DNA of 64,000 bases from NCBI RefSeq assembly GCF_000765905.2, contig NZ_JRPL02000001.1:1-64000 (forward strand), in the 5' to 3' direction. The position numbers and the translations under genes are program-made. The notes beneath the pieces were generated by a model that saw only the letters and a list, made by a program, of their open reading frames with translations, had not been told where the DNA came from and ran no database searches. This document shows, piece by piece, positions 1-8,485 of the stretch. This stretch comes from Helicobacter trogontum (lineage in GTDB: Bacteria; Campylobacterota; Campylobacteria; Campylobacterales; Helicobacteraceae). How positions within the stretch are numbered: the first letter of the stretch is position 1; each line of letters opens with the position of its first letter.

Positions 1-1494
1 AAGTGCAGTTACTGCTTCTTCTAAATCTTTTGATTTAGATTCTAGTTCTTTAGCAAAGCCTTGACTTGTATAAAGCATCTTTCGAATCTCTTCACCTAAA
101 GTGTTTGTAACTATATCTACTCTACCACTTGCATCTTTTACTTCTGTAGTAAAGTCTAAACTCACATAGCTATCAAATACTCTTGCGATTTCATTTGTAT
201 CGCTTCCTACTTTTTTCTCTAAGTCATCTAACATATGATTGAACACATTTTTTAATTCATTTAGCTGTGGATTATGTGGTGTTTCTATAATCCTTGCTCT
301 AAAGTCTCCTGCCTCTATTGTTTTTGCAGTTTCTATTGATTGAGCAACCGCTTTAGAATCTTGTTCTAATCCAAGTTTTGTTTTTTCAATGTTTTCGTTA
401 ATAGCATGAGCCATTTCACCTATTTCATCGCGTGAATTAATTGTAAGAGGTTGTGGGGCAGTTTTGACTTCGTGGTTAAGATACTTAAAGAATGTAACAA
501 GAGAATCTTTGATCGCATTGATTGGATTTGTAAAGAATCTAATGAAAAAGAAAATTGCTATAGCACCTAACACAATCGCAATTGCTGCTAAAATCATTGT
601 CTGCACAAGGCTTTTAGTGATGGCAGCTGCATAATCAGCTTTATCGACAGTGACAACCATTGTCCAACCAAATGGAAATTGTTTATAGTATCCAAATTTA
701 TCAAGCACTTGCCCATTTCTCAAGGTCAAATAATAATCAATAGAGCCTTCTTTGTTTTTTGCAAGTGCACCTTTGAGGGTATCTTCCACTTCTTTTCCTG
801 CTCCACTTTTGACAAATTCCATGTCTTCATGTAAAACAATCGATCCATCTCTATCTGTCAAAAACACACTCATTGAAGGTAGTTCTGGACTCACAAAAAT
901 TCTCTCTTGAAAATTGTTGACATTAATATCAAAACCAACAACACCAATAAACTTCCCATCTTTAAAAAGTGGTGCAGTAGCAGTCACAAAACGCTCACCT
1001 TTATACCTACCTATTTCACTTGCATATACAGATGTGATAATGCCTGCTTGTTTTGCTTTTGTCTCCACATACCATGGTCGCTTACGCAAATCTTTACCAT
1101 CTACATCTTCCCACTCTGCTGAAAGCTTTGTTGTGCCATCTGGACTATAATCATACAAAATCGCCTTTCCATCGTCCTCATAAACAACAAATACCAGTGG
1201 ATACTTAACTAGTGATGAAACTGAGCTCAAGAGAATTCTTTGCTGCACAATATTGTTTTTATCAGTATTAACAATATCTCTTGCCAATACTCTCAAATGC
1301 TCTTGGCCTTCATCAACCATGCTAATATATATGGTGCGATAAGCTGATTCTAATGTCTGCATTTGAATGCTATGATACAGCTGTGCTACGTCATTCATCG
1401 TCTTATTAAAATTAAAAAAACTAATGATAACAATAATAACAGAAAATAGTCCTACTGCTCCAAGGGTGAGCTTTCCGCTTAATGAACGAAGCAT
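1..1494 (-). CDS. Methyl-accepting chemotaxis protein, C-terminus beyond window edge
   Basis: A 498-codon open frame runs off the left edge, so the signalling domain that would contact CheA/CheW is missing. The N-terminus has a short cytoplasmic stub and a first membrane helix at about residues 10-30. A periplasmic region of about 260 residues with Cache-like features follows, including a tract ending in GVVGFDINV. A second membrane helix lies at about residues 298-320, then a HAMP-like linker and the start of the coiled-coil region. The start is ATG with AAGGA six bases upstream. The role inferred is a ligand-sensing chemoreceptor in the inner membrane. The ligand cannot be told from sequence. 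It is the last of a run of minus-strand genes that includes rpoN and a flagellar rod gene. Confidence 0.9.
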   Translation of the reverse strand, partial: MLRSLSGKLTLGAVGLFSVIIVIISFFNFNKTMNDVAQLYHSIQMQTLESAYRTIYISMVDEGQEHLRVLARDIVNTDKNNIVQQRILLSSVSSLVKYPLVFVVYEDDGKAILYDYSPDGTTKLSAEWEDVDGKDLRKRPWYVETKAKQAGIITSVYASEIGRYKGERFVTATAPLFKDGKFIGVVGFDINVNNFQERIFVSPELPSMSVFLTDRDGSIVLHEDMEFVKSGAGKEVEDTLKGALAKNKEGSIDYYLTLRNGQVLDKFGYYKQFPFGWTMVVTVDKADYAAAITKSLVQTMILAAIAIVLGAIAIFFFIRFFTNPINAIKDSLVTFFKYLNHEVKTAPQPLTINSRDEIGEMAHAINENIEKTKLGLEQDSKAVAQSIETAKTIEAGDFRARIIETPHNPQLNELKNVFNHMLDDLEKKVGSDTNEIARVFDSYVSLDFTTEVKDASGRVDIVTNTLGEEIRKMLYTSQGFAKELESKSKDLEEAVTAL

Positions 1495-1589
1495 TATTAA
1501 TTCCTTATATATTAAAATCTAAAGTCCTTATTTTTATGATTCTATGTTGCAAAATCATAAATTAAATAGGGAAAAATTCAAAACTCTGC

Positions 1590-1595
1590 ATTATA
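1590..1595 (-). promoter_or_regulatory. -10 box of the chemoreceptor gene
   Basis: TATAAT on the minus strand in the context TGCTATAATGC, about 95 bases upstream of the chemoreceptor start. No clear -35 is seen, as is common in this group. No sigma-28 motif was found here. Confidence 0.5.
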
Positions 1596-1784
1596 GCATA
1601 ATAATACAACAAGTATGGTAAGTTACTATTGTCGTAGTTAATTTGCATGGGCTAGATGAAGGATTTATATAAACATTTTATTGAAGCTAAATGATGTAAA
1701 AAGTGGATAGGCTCATAATAAATAAACCATATTATTTACAAACAGAATATTTCTATCTGTAGTTTTCATGTGATTTTTTGCATG

Positions 1785-2210
1785 TTATTTGACATGTTTT
1801 CTATGGTATAGTTTCCTGCAAAGCTCGTGTGCAGGATTACAGGTGATGACATAATGATTTGCATTTGTTTGTTTTACTGACATATTGAGCTTCTTTTTTC
1901 CTATTTGCAGAGTATAGCGATTATTTTGCCATGTAAACGAAAAGAATCGTGTGTTTATTTGAGCATTTTGTAAGAGTGTCTGTAGAGCTTGTGTATCTAG
2001 AGGTTGCTTTTGTAAAAACGCATAGTATGCCGTTTGGTTTATCTGTTGTTGTAAAGTTTGAATGTGTAACCCTGCTTGGCGTAGAGCTAGGGCTTCTGTT
2101 GTATAGGGCTTTAACATGATAGTAGATAGTATTGAAAGCAAGATTATAAAGATTAAAACCTCAAGCAGACTAAAGGCACATGTATGTTTGATTTCTAATA
2201 AGCCCTTCAT
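1785..2210 (-). CDS. Pseudopilin-like protein with prepilin N-terminal methylation motif
   Basis: A 141-residue protein. Near the N-terminus it carries FSLLEV followed by about 18 hydrophobic residues, the class III (type IV pilin/pseudopilin) signal with Glu at position +5. The residue before the cleavage site is Ala rather than the usual Gly, which prepilin peptidases may tolerate. The remaining 100 residues are short, polar and contain two Cys near the C-terminus. Family knowledge suggests assembly into a type II secretion or DNA-uptake pseudopilus, but no pilus gene lies nearby, so the pathway is unknown. It follows rpoN on the same strand by about 107 bases. The start is ATG. Confidence 0.7.
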   Translation of the reverse strand: MKGLLEIKHTCAFSLLEVLIFIILLSILSTIMLKPYTTEALALRQAGLHIQTLQQQINQTAYYAFLQKQPLDTQALQTLLQNAQINTRFFSFTWQNNRYTLQIGKKKLNMSVKQTNANHYVITCNPAHELCRKLYHRKHVK

Positions 2211-2317
2211 TCTTTAATCTTTTTTAAATCTTATGTCTTTAAAATCTGCAGGTAGAATCTTGCAAAAACGTTTATGTAAGAGACAATATGTAGCAGCAAA
2301 TCATAAAAATAATATGA

Positions 2318-3616
2318 CTACATGCTTATTGCATACATTCTTTTACGTTGGCTTGAGCCCAATATCCCAAGCTGTTTGCGATATTTTGTAATCGTTCTAC
2401 GCACCATTTTTAGTTCAAACTTCTTTTCTATTAGTTCCAATATCTTTATATCTGATAGCGGCTTTTTCTTATCTTCATTTCGTATGAGTTCAAGCAAGAA
2501 ATCCTTAATACTTGCATTAGAGGTATCACCATCAACAGCAGTTGTAAAAAAGCTTTTAATGGGGAATATGCCACGATTACATTCTAAGAATTTATTTGCA
2601 ATAGCACGAGAGATTGTGCTTGGTGAATGTCCAAACTCATCGGCTAGATCCTTAAGCTTCATAGGTTTTATTTCTCCACCCATAAAGAAATCATATTGAT
2701 ATTCAATAATCATAAGTCCAATCTTGCGTATCGTTGCCTTACGCATATCGAGTGCATCAACAAGATCTCTTGCCTCTTTGAGTTTAGTTTTAAAATACGG
2801 ATTTTCCTGTGCATCTTTAAAATGCGGTTTTTCAATAATCATACTTGGGTAATAGGAATCATTAAGGCTTAATTCAATACTATTTTCTTCTTGCGTAATG
2901 ATAATATCAGCAATGACTGCACTAGAATCTTCATGGAAATCAAGGCTAGGAACACGCCTAAAACCACGAATAACTTGCATAACTTTGTCATAATTTTTAT
3001 ACTTTTTGTATTTTATGTGATTTTCAAGATTCTCTATAATCCGTAAAGCAAGATCATAATCCCCATCTTCTAAATCACTTGCATCAAGCTGAAATATAAG
3101 GCTCTCTTGTAAATCTCTTGCACCAATCCCCCCTGGCTCTAGGTGACAAAATCGTTTTCGCACCCTCTCTACCTCATCGCTATCACTCTGTATGCCAATA
3201 TGTTCTAAATCAGCTAATAACTCTTCCATGTCACAATCAAAAAAGCCCTCACTATTGAGATTATCAATGATACTGAATGCAATGTCTTGGCTTCTTTTTG
3301 TTGGAAAAAGTGGGGGATTGATTTGCTCTTGCAATGTTTCGATAAGTCCTTTTTCATAAATCGTAAGCAGTTCAATCTTATCACCCATCGAATTTTTAGT
3401 ATTATGCATACCTCTTTGCGGAGATTTAAGTGGTGTGAGTTTTGTTTGTAGGCTTGAAGTAAGTGCTGATTGAATCTCTATATATGGGTTATCCTCACTA
3501 ATTTTACCTAGCGTTTCTTCTAGCTCATTAATAGGGCTTTGGAGAATAGGCAACCAACTTTTTAGCGTTGATGATAGTTTTGACTTAACAGCGACATTCT
3601 GCCTTAACTTTGCCAT
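2318..3616 (-). CDS. rpoN: RNA polymerase sigma-54 factor RpoN
   Basis: A 432-residue sigma-54. The N-terminal Leu/Gln-rich region I (residues about 1-50) would contact activator and core polymerase. The acidic linker and core-binding region follow. The C-terminal helix-turn-helix and the RpoN box, here RRTITKYRKQLGI near residue 408, recognise the -24 element. Sigma-54 drives mid-class flagellar genes in Helicobacter, and three matching promoters occur in this window (before the rod gene at 4597, before flgB and before flgH). The gene follows the rod protein gene on the same strand with about 120 bases between. Length is normal for the family in this group. Confidence 0.97.
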   Translation of the reverse strand: MAKLRQNVAVKSKLSSTLKSWLPILQSPINELEETLGKISEDNPYIEIQSALTSSLQTKLTPLKSPQRGMHNTKNSMGDKIELLTIYEKGLIETLQEQINPPLFPTKRSQDIAFSIIDNLNSEGFFDCDMEELLADLEHIGIQSDSDEVERVRKRFCHLEPGGIGARDLQESLIFQLDASDLEDGDYDLALRIIENLENHIKYKKYKNYDKVMQVIRGFRRVPSLDFHEDSSAVIADIIITQEENSIELSLNDSYYPSMIIEKPHFKDAQENPYFKTKLKEARDLVDALDMRKATIRKIGLMIIEYQYDFFMGGEIKPMKLKDLADEFGHSPSTISRAIANKFLECNRGIFPIKSFFTTAVDGDTSNASIKDFLLELIRNEDKKKPLSDIKILELIEKKFELKMVRRTITKYRKQLGILGSSQRKRMYAISM

Positions 3617-3739
3617 TGCAACACACGCCTTTTTAGAATCTTAATTGTATAATTGTAGCAAAAAAGTAGAATTTTCTTGCTAAAAATCACTTAAGTCTTT
3701 CTTAAATAAAATGGCGTAAAACCCCATGTTTTAAATCAC

Positions 3740-4597
3740 TTATCCTCTAGCAGCAAGCTTATTTATTGCCTCTGCATTCAATTCATCCATGTGAGTTTTC
3801 ATCACACGAGAATACATATCAACAAGCCTATTTGTCTCAATCATGCCTGTCATTTCTAACACCGCATTGACATTGCTTTTTTCTAAAAAGCCTTGCGCAA
3901 CCGCACCACTATTATAGGCGAGATTTGCCCCTGCCAAACCTTCAGAATCTGTATTATTAGGCTCCTTTCTCTCTTCAATATAAAGACTACCACCAATCTT
4001 TTTCAAAAACTTCGGATTATCAAAAGTAACGATGGCTAAACTCCCACCAGCAATATTATCAGCCATGCCCTCATTACTAAGCTCTTTAAAGCTTATATTT
4101 CCATTTCCATCTACACTAATTTGCATATTAGCATTCATTAAGATTCCGCCCTCATTATCAATACCATCACGCGATAACACATGGAATCCCTCCTGTGTTA
4201 CAAGATAGCCATCATCACTTATGCTAAAACTACCATTTCTTGTATAGGCAATGCCATTTGGTGTTTGCACTGCAAAAAATGTATTTGGAGCTTTTAATGC
4301 AAAATCGAGCGTATTTTCTGTTTGCTCCATCGCGCCAACACTAAAATCTGTGTATTCTTCTGCTATTATAGGGACGCGAGTCATTGTGCGGTTTATAAAC
4401 TTCGCTGCTGCCTTTGTCTCATCTGGTATAGGCAAAGTATCTTGGTGTCCTTGCACCATACGCAAAAAATCGCCGATTACAACATCATCACGTTTAAATC
4501 CATTTGTATTAAGGTTTGCCAAATTATTTGAGATAACATCGAGTCGATTAAACTGCGTAATCATACCGCCTGTTGCGCCATAATATCCTGTTTGCAT
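3740..4597 (-). CDS. Flagellar rod protein, FlgF/FlgG family (flgG2-like)
   Basis: A 285-residue protein of the flagellar rod/hook family. The N-terminal motif SNNLANLNTNGFKR is the family signature, and the C-terminal helix (EMTGMIETNRLVDMYSRVMKTHMDELNAE) is the matching coiled-coil partner. The opening MQTGYYGATGGM and the 285-residue length fit the second FlgG-like protein of Epsilonproteobacteria, often called FlgG2 or FlgF, better than FlgG itself; the exact rod position is inferred. ATG is preceded by AAGGA seven bases upstream. A sigma-54 promoter lies just upstream and overlaps the intergenic spacer after tsaD. The gene is followed on the same strand by rpoN. Confidence 0.92.
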   Translation of the reverse strand: MQTGYYGATGGMITQFNRLDVISNNLANLNTNGFKRDDVVIGDFLRMVQGHQDTLPIPDETKAAAKFINRTMTRVPIIAEEYTDFSVGAMEQTENTLDFALKAPNTFFAVQTPNGIAYTRNGSFSISDDGYLVTQEGFHVLSRDGIDNEGGILMNANMQISVDGNGNISFKELSNEGMADNIAGGSLAIVTFDNPKFLKKIGGSLYIEERKEPNNTDSEGLAGANLAYNSGAVAQGFLEKSNVNAVLEMTGMIETNRLVDMYSRVMKTHMDELNAEAINKLAARG

Positions 4598-4630
4598 GTT
4601 TCTATCCTTAGAAGTATTTTACAACTATAA

Positions 4631-4645
4631 GCAAAAAACTTTCCA
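4631..4645 (-). promoter_or_regulatory. Sigma-54 promoter of the flagellar rod gene
   Basis: Minus strand reads TGGAAAGTTTTTTGC, followed by TT. The GG (-24) and GC (-12) doublets are separated by the exact sigma-54 spacing (12 bases from first G to first G), and the TTTGC element matches the consensus TTGC. It lies three bases past the tsaD stop codon. Predicted transcript start is about 22 bases before the ATG. Confidence 0.85.
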
Positions 4646-4648
4646 TTT

Positions 4649-5938
4649 TTAAGATGTTATCTTGATCTCTGTATTACGTGGAGAGATTTGGAGAGAGAGT
4701 GGATTATATTGATTGTTTCTATCATTGCTATTGGCGTGTGCATGAGATATTGTATGTAAATTGATGGTATCTAACTTCTGCATTGCGTATGAATTAGATG
4801 AATTTGGAGCAAAATTTTTAGATTCTGTGTCCTTGTCATGCCAAATCTTGTTTAAAGGCAAGGTATCTTTTTTGGAATCTGGTTGTCCATGATTTATTTG
4901 TTTATATGCACTCATGGCGTTTTCATGTCTGATTTTGCCTATCGCGGCTCTGCCTATCATCGCTGCATTATCGCTACAATATCTTAACTCACTCATCAAT
5001 AAAGTCTTATGAAATTGCGCTGTTAATATTTGTATCTTTTCTCTTAACATCGAGTTTGCACTCGCACCACCAACAATAGCAAAATGCTTTATGTGATCAT
5101 TTTGTTTCATATAAAATTTACATTTATGGATAAGATGGGTGGTAGCACTCTCTTGCAATCCTAATGCCAACGCCTTTGCTTCGATACTATTTTTTATCTG
5201 ATTTACATATTCATTTTTGTCATATAATTGTGAATCTTGTATAAGATTTTTTAACGCCATCTTTTCAAGTTGCAATCGAAACGCATTTTTTAAACCAGAA
5301 AAACTAAAACATTGCATATTTTGATTAATAAGCGGAATAGGTAGGGCTACTGGAGCAATGTTTTCGCTCAAGGCCTGTTTAGCTAGAGAATCTATAATCA
5401 TACCACCTGGATAACCAAGTCCTAACATTTTTGCTGCTTTGTCATAACACTCCCCAAAGCTATCATCAAGTGTATTTGCAACAACTCGCATATCATTATA
5501 GCTGTAACACTCAATTAGCATAGTGTGCCCACCTGATACAAGTAAAACGCAAAGAGGGAAAATCTCTTTATAAGATTCTATAAAGAGAGAATAAATATGC
5601 CCTTTTAAATGATTAATGCCTAATAATGGAATCTTTAATGAAAGGGATAAAGCTTTAGCCATCATCACCCCCTCTAAAAGGGAAATAGATAAACCTGGCT
5701 CATTTGTCACCGCAATATAGCTTATATTGCTAAAAGAAAATTTTTGTTTAAAATTATTTAATAATTGGACTAAATCACGTGCAAAAAGCCTTGAGGCGAG
5801 TTCTGGGACAACCCCACCATAACAACTATGAGAATCCTCTTGGGAAATTTTTTCATGCCACAAAAGTTTTGCATTATTGCCATCTGTGTAAGCTAGTGCA
5901 CTATCATCACAACTTGATTCAATACTTAAAATCCGCAT
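4649..5938 (-). CDS. tsaD: tRNA threonylcarbamoyladenosine synthesis protein TsaD with C-terminal extension
   Basis: TsaD transfers the threonylcarbamoyl group to A37 of tRNAs that read ANN codons, together with TsaB and TsaE. The ASKHA fold is clear: IESSCDDS at the N-terminus, the metal-binding HLKGH motif (His110 and His114), VSGGHT near residue 135, GGASANSMLRE near 290 and CSDNAAMIG near 321. The family is usually about 340 residues; this one is 429. The extra 80 residues at the C-terminus are polar, rich in Ser, Asn and His, and look disordered. It is divergent from the agmatine deiminase gene and shares a promoter spacer with it. Confidence 0.95.
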   Translation of the reverse strand: MRILSIESSCDDSALAYTDGNNAKLLWHEKISQEDSHSCYGGVVPELASRLFARDLVQLLNNFKQKFSFSNISYIAVTNEPGLSISLLEGVMMAKALSLSLKIPLLGINHLKGHIYSLFIESYKEIFPLCVLLVSGGHTMLIECYSYNDMRVVANTLDDSFGECYDKAAKMLGLGYPGGMIIDSLAKQALSENIAPVALPIPLINQNMQCFSFSGLKNAFRLQLEKMALKNLIQDSQLYDKNEYVNQIKNSIEAKALALGLQESATTHLIHKCKFYMKQNDHIKHFAIVGGASANSMLREKIQILTAQFHKTLLMSELRYCSDNAAMIGRAAIGKIRHENAMSAYKQINHGQPDSKKDTLPLNKIWHDKDTESKNFAPNSSNSYAMQKLDTINLHTISHAHANSNDRNNQYNPLSLQISPRNTEIKITS

Positions 5939-5979
5939 ACTTTCTCTTTAATTTCTATATTTTCTTTATTGCTTTAATG

Positions 5980-5989
5980 TATAATTGTA
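5980..5989. promoter_or_regulatory. Overlapping divergent -10 boxes between tsaD and aguA
   Basis: TATAAT on the plus strand (5980-5985) faces aguA. TACAAT on the minus strand (5984-5989) faces tsaD. The two share two bases, so polymerase binding to one should exclude the other. Both sit at plausible distances from the genes (about 45 bases each). Confidence 0.5.
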
Positions 5990-6032
5990 TCAAAGAATAA
6001 GCGTTTCTATGTAAATTTATGGGAGGTATGAT

Positions 6033-7193
6033 ATGTTTGCAGAATGGGAAGAGCAAAAGGGGATAGTCCTAATCTATCCACATATGTTTTGTGATTTTAA
6101 TGCAAATTTAGAAGATGTGCAAGAATGCTATGAAAGCTTGATTACAGAGATTCTAAAAGTTGAGCCATTATTCCTTATCGTGCATCCAAACGACAATCAA
6201 GCAAAAACACGATTACAAGATTTTCTATCTATGCTGGAAACAAAAGCATATCCATGTAAAATTATTGAATTAGAAAGTAATGATTTATGGGCTCGAGATA
6301 GCATCGCAATCTCTGTTAAGAAACAGCAATCACAGGTTTTAACGCAAATAACAAATGCAGTCTTGGGCAACAAAACAAAGACAAATACACTTGGAATCTT
6401 TGATAAATTTATCAACCACGCAACAGAAAAAGAGCAAAGCTATGCAAACTTTGGCTTTAATGGTTGGGGGCTAAAATATCCCGCAAACCTTGATAATCAA
6501 CTCAACAGCAAATTACATGAAATAGGCTTTTTTGAACACATGGAAACTCATGGTATGATACTTGAGGGTGGAAGCATTGATTACAATGGTAATGGACTCT
6601 TGCTTACCAATACTCAATGCTTACTTGAGGCAAATCGTAATCCACATTTAAATCAAGAAGAAATTGAAGAACGCTTAAAAAATGCGTTACATGTAGATAA
6701 TATTTTATGGCTTAATCATGGGTTTTTACTTGGCGATGATACAGATAGCCATATTGATACACTCGCACGATTTATCAATGAAGATACCATTGTTTATATC
6801 AAATGTGATGACTTAAATAACCCGCATTTTAGTGAGCTAAATGCTATGGAGCATGAGCTAGAACAGCTTGCAAAAACACATAATCTAAAGCTTGTAGCAC
6901 TACCATTTTGCGATTATGCAGTATCGCAAGATGAAGATTCTCCTAAATCTGGAAATGCTAAAAACCAAGCTGCAAATAGCCTGCCCACTAAAAATCTTCC
7001 TGCAAGTTATGTGAATTTTTTATTTTTAAATCAAAAAGTTTTGCTTATGCCAACTTATAATAAGCCTACAGATCTTGCTGCATTGCAAACACTTAAAAAA
7101 GCTTTGCCTGATTATAATGTCATTGGCATAAATTGCGAAGCGTTAATACAACAACATGGGAGTCTACATTGCATTAGTATGCAAATTCATTAA
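6033..7193 (+). CDS. aguA: Agmatine deiminase (peptidyl-arginine deiminase family)
   Basis: A 386-residue cytoplasmic enzyme that hydrolyses agmatine to N-carbamoylputrescine and ammonia, a step from arginine to putrescine. Family marks are WARDS near residue 87, EGGSIDYNGNG near 179, the HIDTLARF segment with catalytic His and Asp, and the nucleophile Cys380 in the C-terminal GSLHCIS. ATG follows a strong GGGAGG site. Residues 300-330 contain a short polar insert (SQDEDSPKSGNAKNQ...). No carbamoylputrescine amidase gene lies next to it. The gene is monocistronic, with 438 bases of non-coding DNA downstream. Confidence 0.93.
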   Translation: MFAEWEEQKGIVLIYPHMFCDFNANLEDVQECYESLITEILKVEPLFLIVHPNDNQAKTRLQDFLSMLETKAYPCKIIELESNDLWARDSIAISVKKQQSQVLTQITNAVLGNKTKTNTLGIFDKFINHATEKEQSYANFGFNGWGLKYPANLDNQLNSKLHEIGFFEHMETHGMILEGGSIDYNGNGLLLTNTQCLLEANRNPHLNQEEIEERLKNALHVDNILWLNHGFLLGDDTDSHIDTLARFINEDTIVYIKCDDLNNPHFSELNAMEHELEQLAKTHNLKLVALPFCDYAVSQDEDSPKSGNAKNQAANSLPTKNLPASYVNFLFLNQKVLLMPTYNKPTDLAALQTLKKALPDYNVIGINCEALIQQHGSLHCISMQIH

Positions 7194-7631
7194 TTTGTAT
7201 GGATTAGGGTTTGTAATTGGTATTTATAATAAATTGCTTAGACTACATTCTTAGATACAATCTAGTCAATAAAGCGGTTGTATATATACCTAAAAATCCT
7301 ATAGAATCTAACATCTACTTAAACCCAACAAACAATCAATTAGCCTAGTTTTTATCTTTAGAAAATAAACCTACACTCTGCATAATTAATATTGCATTTA
7401 TAAAAATTAGTAATAGATTGCTAATTTTTAAGATAAATCTCTATCCACTTTAGAGTCTGACTTAAAATTTCATGATGCAATAAAACTTACATCTCCGTTC
7501 TTTAGTGCAAGATCGCTATATAAACTTCATATAATTCCAACTAACAAGCACGCAAGCCTGCACTAACCTTTCAAAAACCCTACTTGTCATTCCTAGCTAT
7601 TTTGAGAATATACAATGAGTTTATATGAAGT
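7194..7631. other. Non-coding spacer between convergent aguA and ykkD-like genes
   Basis: 438 AT-rich bases between two genes that run toward each other. I see no gene, RNA or clear terminator hairpin. Confidence 0.6.
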
Positions 7632-7949
7632 CTAACTCAATGCCTTCAATCCTACGCTAGAGGCAATAATCACGCATACACAAAAAATCTTTAAAAATGA
7701 TTTATCCTCCTTAAAAAATATAATCCCTACAAGCACACCACCAGCAGAACCAATACCAGTCCAGATTGCATACGCCACACCCATAGAAATCTCTCTCATA
7801 GCGATAGATAAACAACTAAAGCTCCCAGCTAACACTACAGCAAGACACAGAATATAAAGCTTATTTTTGGTATCAATAATCTTTTTCATCGTCCATACAC
7901 CAGCTATTTCAAACATACCAGAAATAACAAGTAAAACCCAATATATCAT
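7632..7949 (-). CDS. Small multidrug resistance (SMR) efflux protein, YkkD-like subunit
   Basis: A 105-residue protein with four membrane helices. The conserved Glu of helix 1 is in SGMFEIAGVW, and helix 3 has VAYAIWTGIGSAGG, the SMR signature. It closely resembles Bacillus YkkD in layout (MGTAYAVWTGIGTAGG in that protein). It is paired with a YkkC-like gene 49 bases upstream, so a heterodimeric proton-coupled exporter of cationic compounds is likely. ATG is preceded by AAGGATGATAA. The substrate cannot be told; paired SMRs include both drug and guanidinium exporters. Confidence 0.88.
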   Translation of the reverse strand: MIYWVLLVISGMFEIAGVWTMKKIIDTKNKLYILCLAVVLAGSFSCLSIAMREISMGVAYAIWTGIGSAGGVLVGIIFFKEDKSFLKIFCVCVIIASSVGLKALS

Positions 7950-7998
7950 TTATCATCCTTTTTAAAATCTAGATTATATGCTTGAGATTCAACATGAG

Positions 7999-8436
7999 TT
8001 AATCTCTCTTAGAAGTTGTATCGCTCAATGTAGAATCTACTACAATAGATTCAAGCTCTTCGGGCAAATGATCATGTATTTTTTGTATAGTTTCGCTCTC
8101 CTTTACACTATATTTTAAACCCAAGACACCCAGCATAAGTGTTGAAATCAGAGCAATTTTTGCCAACGAAGCCTCTTGCCCAAACACCACAATCTCAGCG
8201 ATCACCACACCGCCTGTACCAATACCCACAAACACACTATACACAATAGCAACCTCTAGCTTTTTCATCGCCAATACCGCACAAGTAAAGGAAAAAGCAA
8301 TGCCAACACCTGTTAAAACCTTCAAAGGCAATGTATCAGCATATTTTAGTCCGCTTACCCACGCCACTTCACAAATTCCGCCAATAAGAATTAAAATCCA
8401 TGCAAGATTTTTACTTATTATAATTTTTTGAATCAT
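7999..8436 (-). CDS. Small multidrug resistance (SMR) efflux protein, YkkC/SugE-like subunit
   Basis: A 145-residue SMR protein with four membrane helices in the first 110 residues. It has Glu in GGICEVAWVSGLKYAD and VAIVYSVFVGIGTGG in helix 3. The WV-GLK-AD pattern matches YkkC and SugE types. The C-terminal 35 residues (HDHLPEELESIVVDSTLSDTTSKRD) are an extra cytoplasmic tail not usual for the family. It sits between tetR (50 bases upstream) and the YkkD-like partner in what looks like one operon. No guanidine riboswitch was recognised upstream; the TetR protein is the likely regulator. Confidence 0.88.
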   Translation of the reverse strand: MIQKIIISKNLAWILILIGGICEVAWVSGLKYADTLPLKVLTGVGIAFSFTCAVLAMKKLEVAIVYSVFVGIGTGGVVIAEIVVFGQEASLAKIALISTLMLGVLGLKYSVKESETIQKIHDHLPEELESIVVDSTLSDTTSKRD

Positions 8437-8485
8437 GCTTACACCTTTTTATTATAGTTTAGAATCTAAACATGCTGCCCTACTA

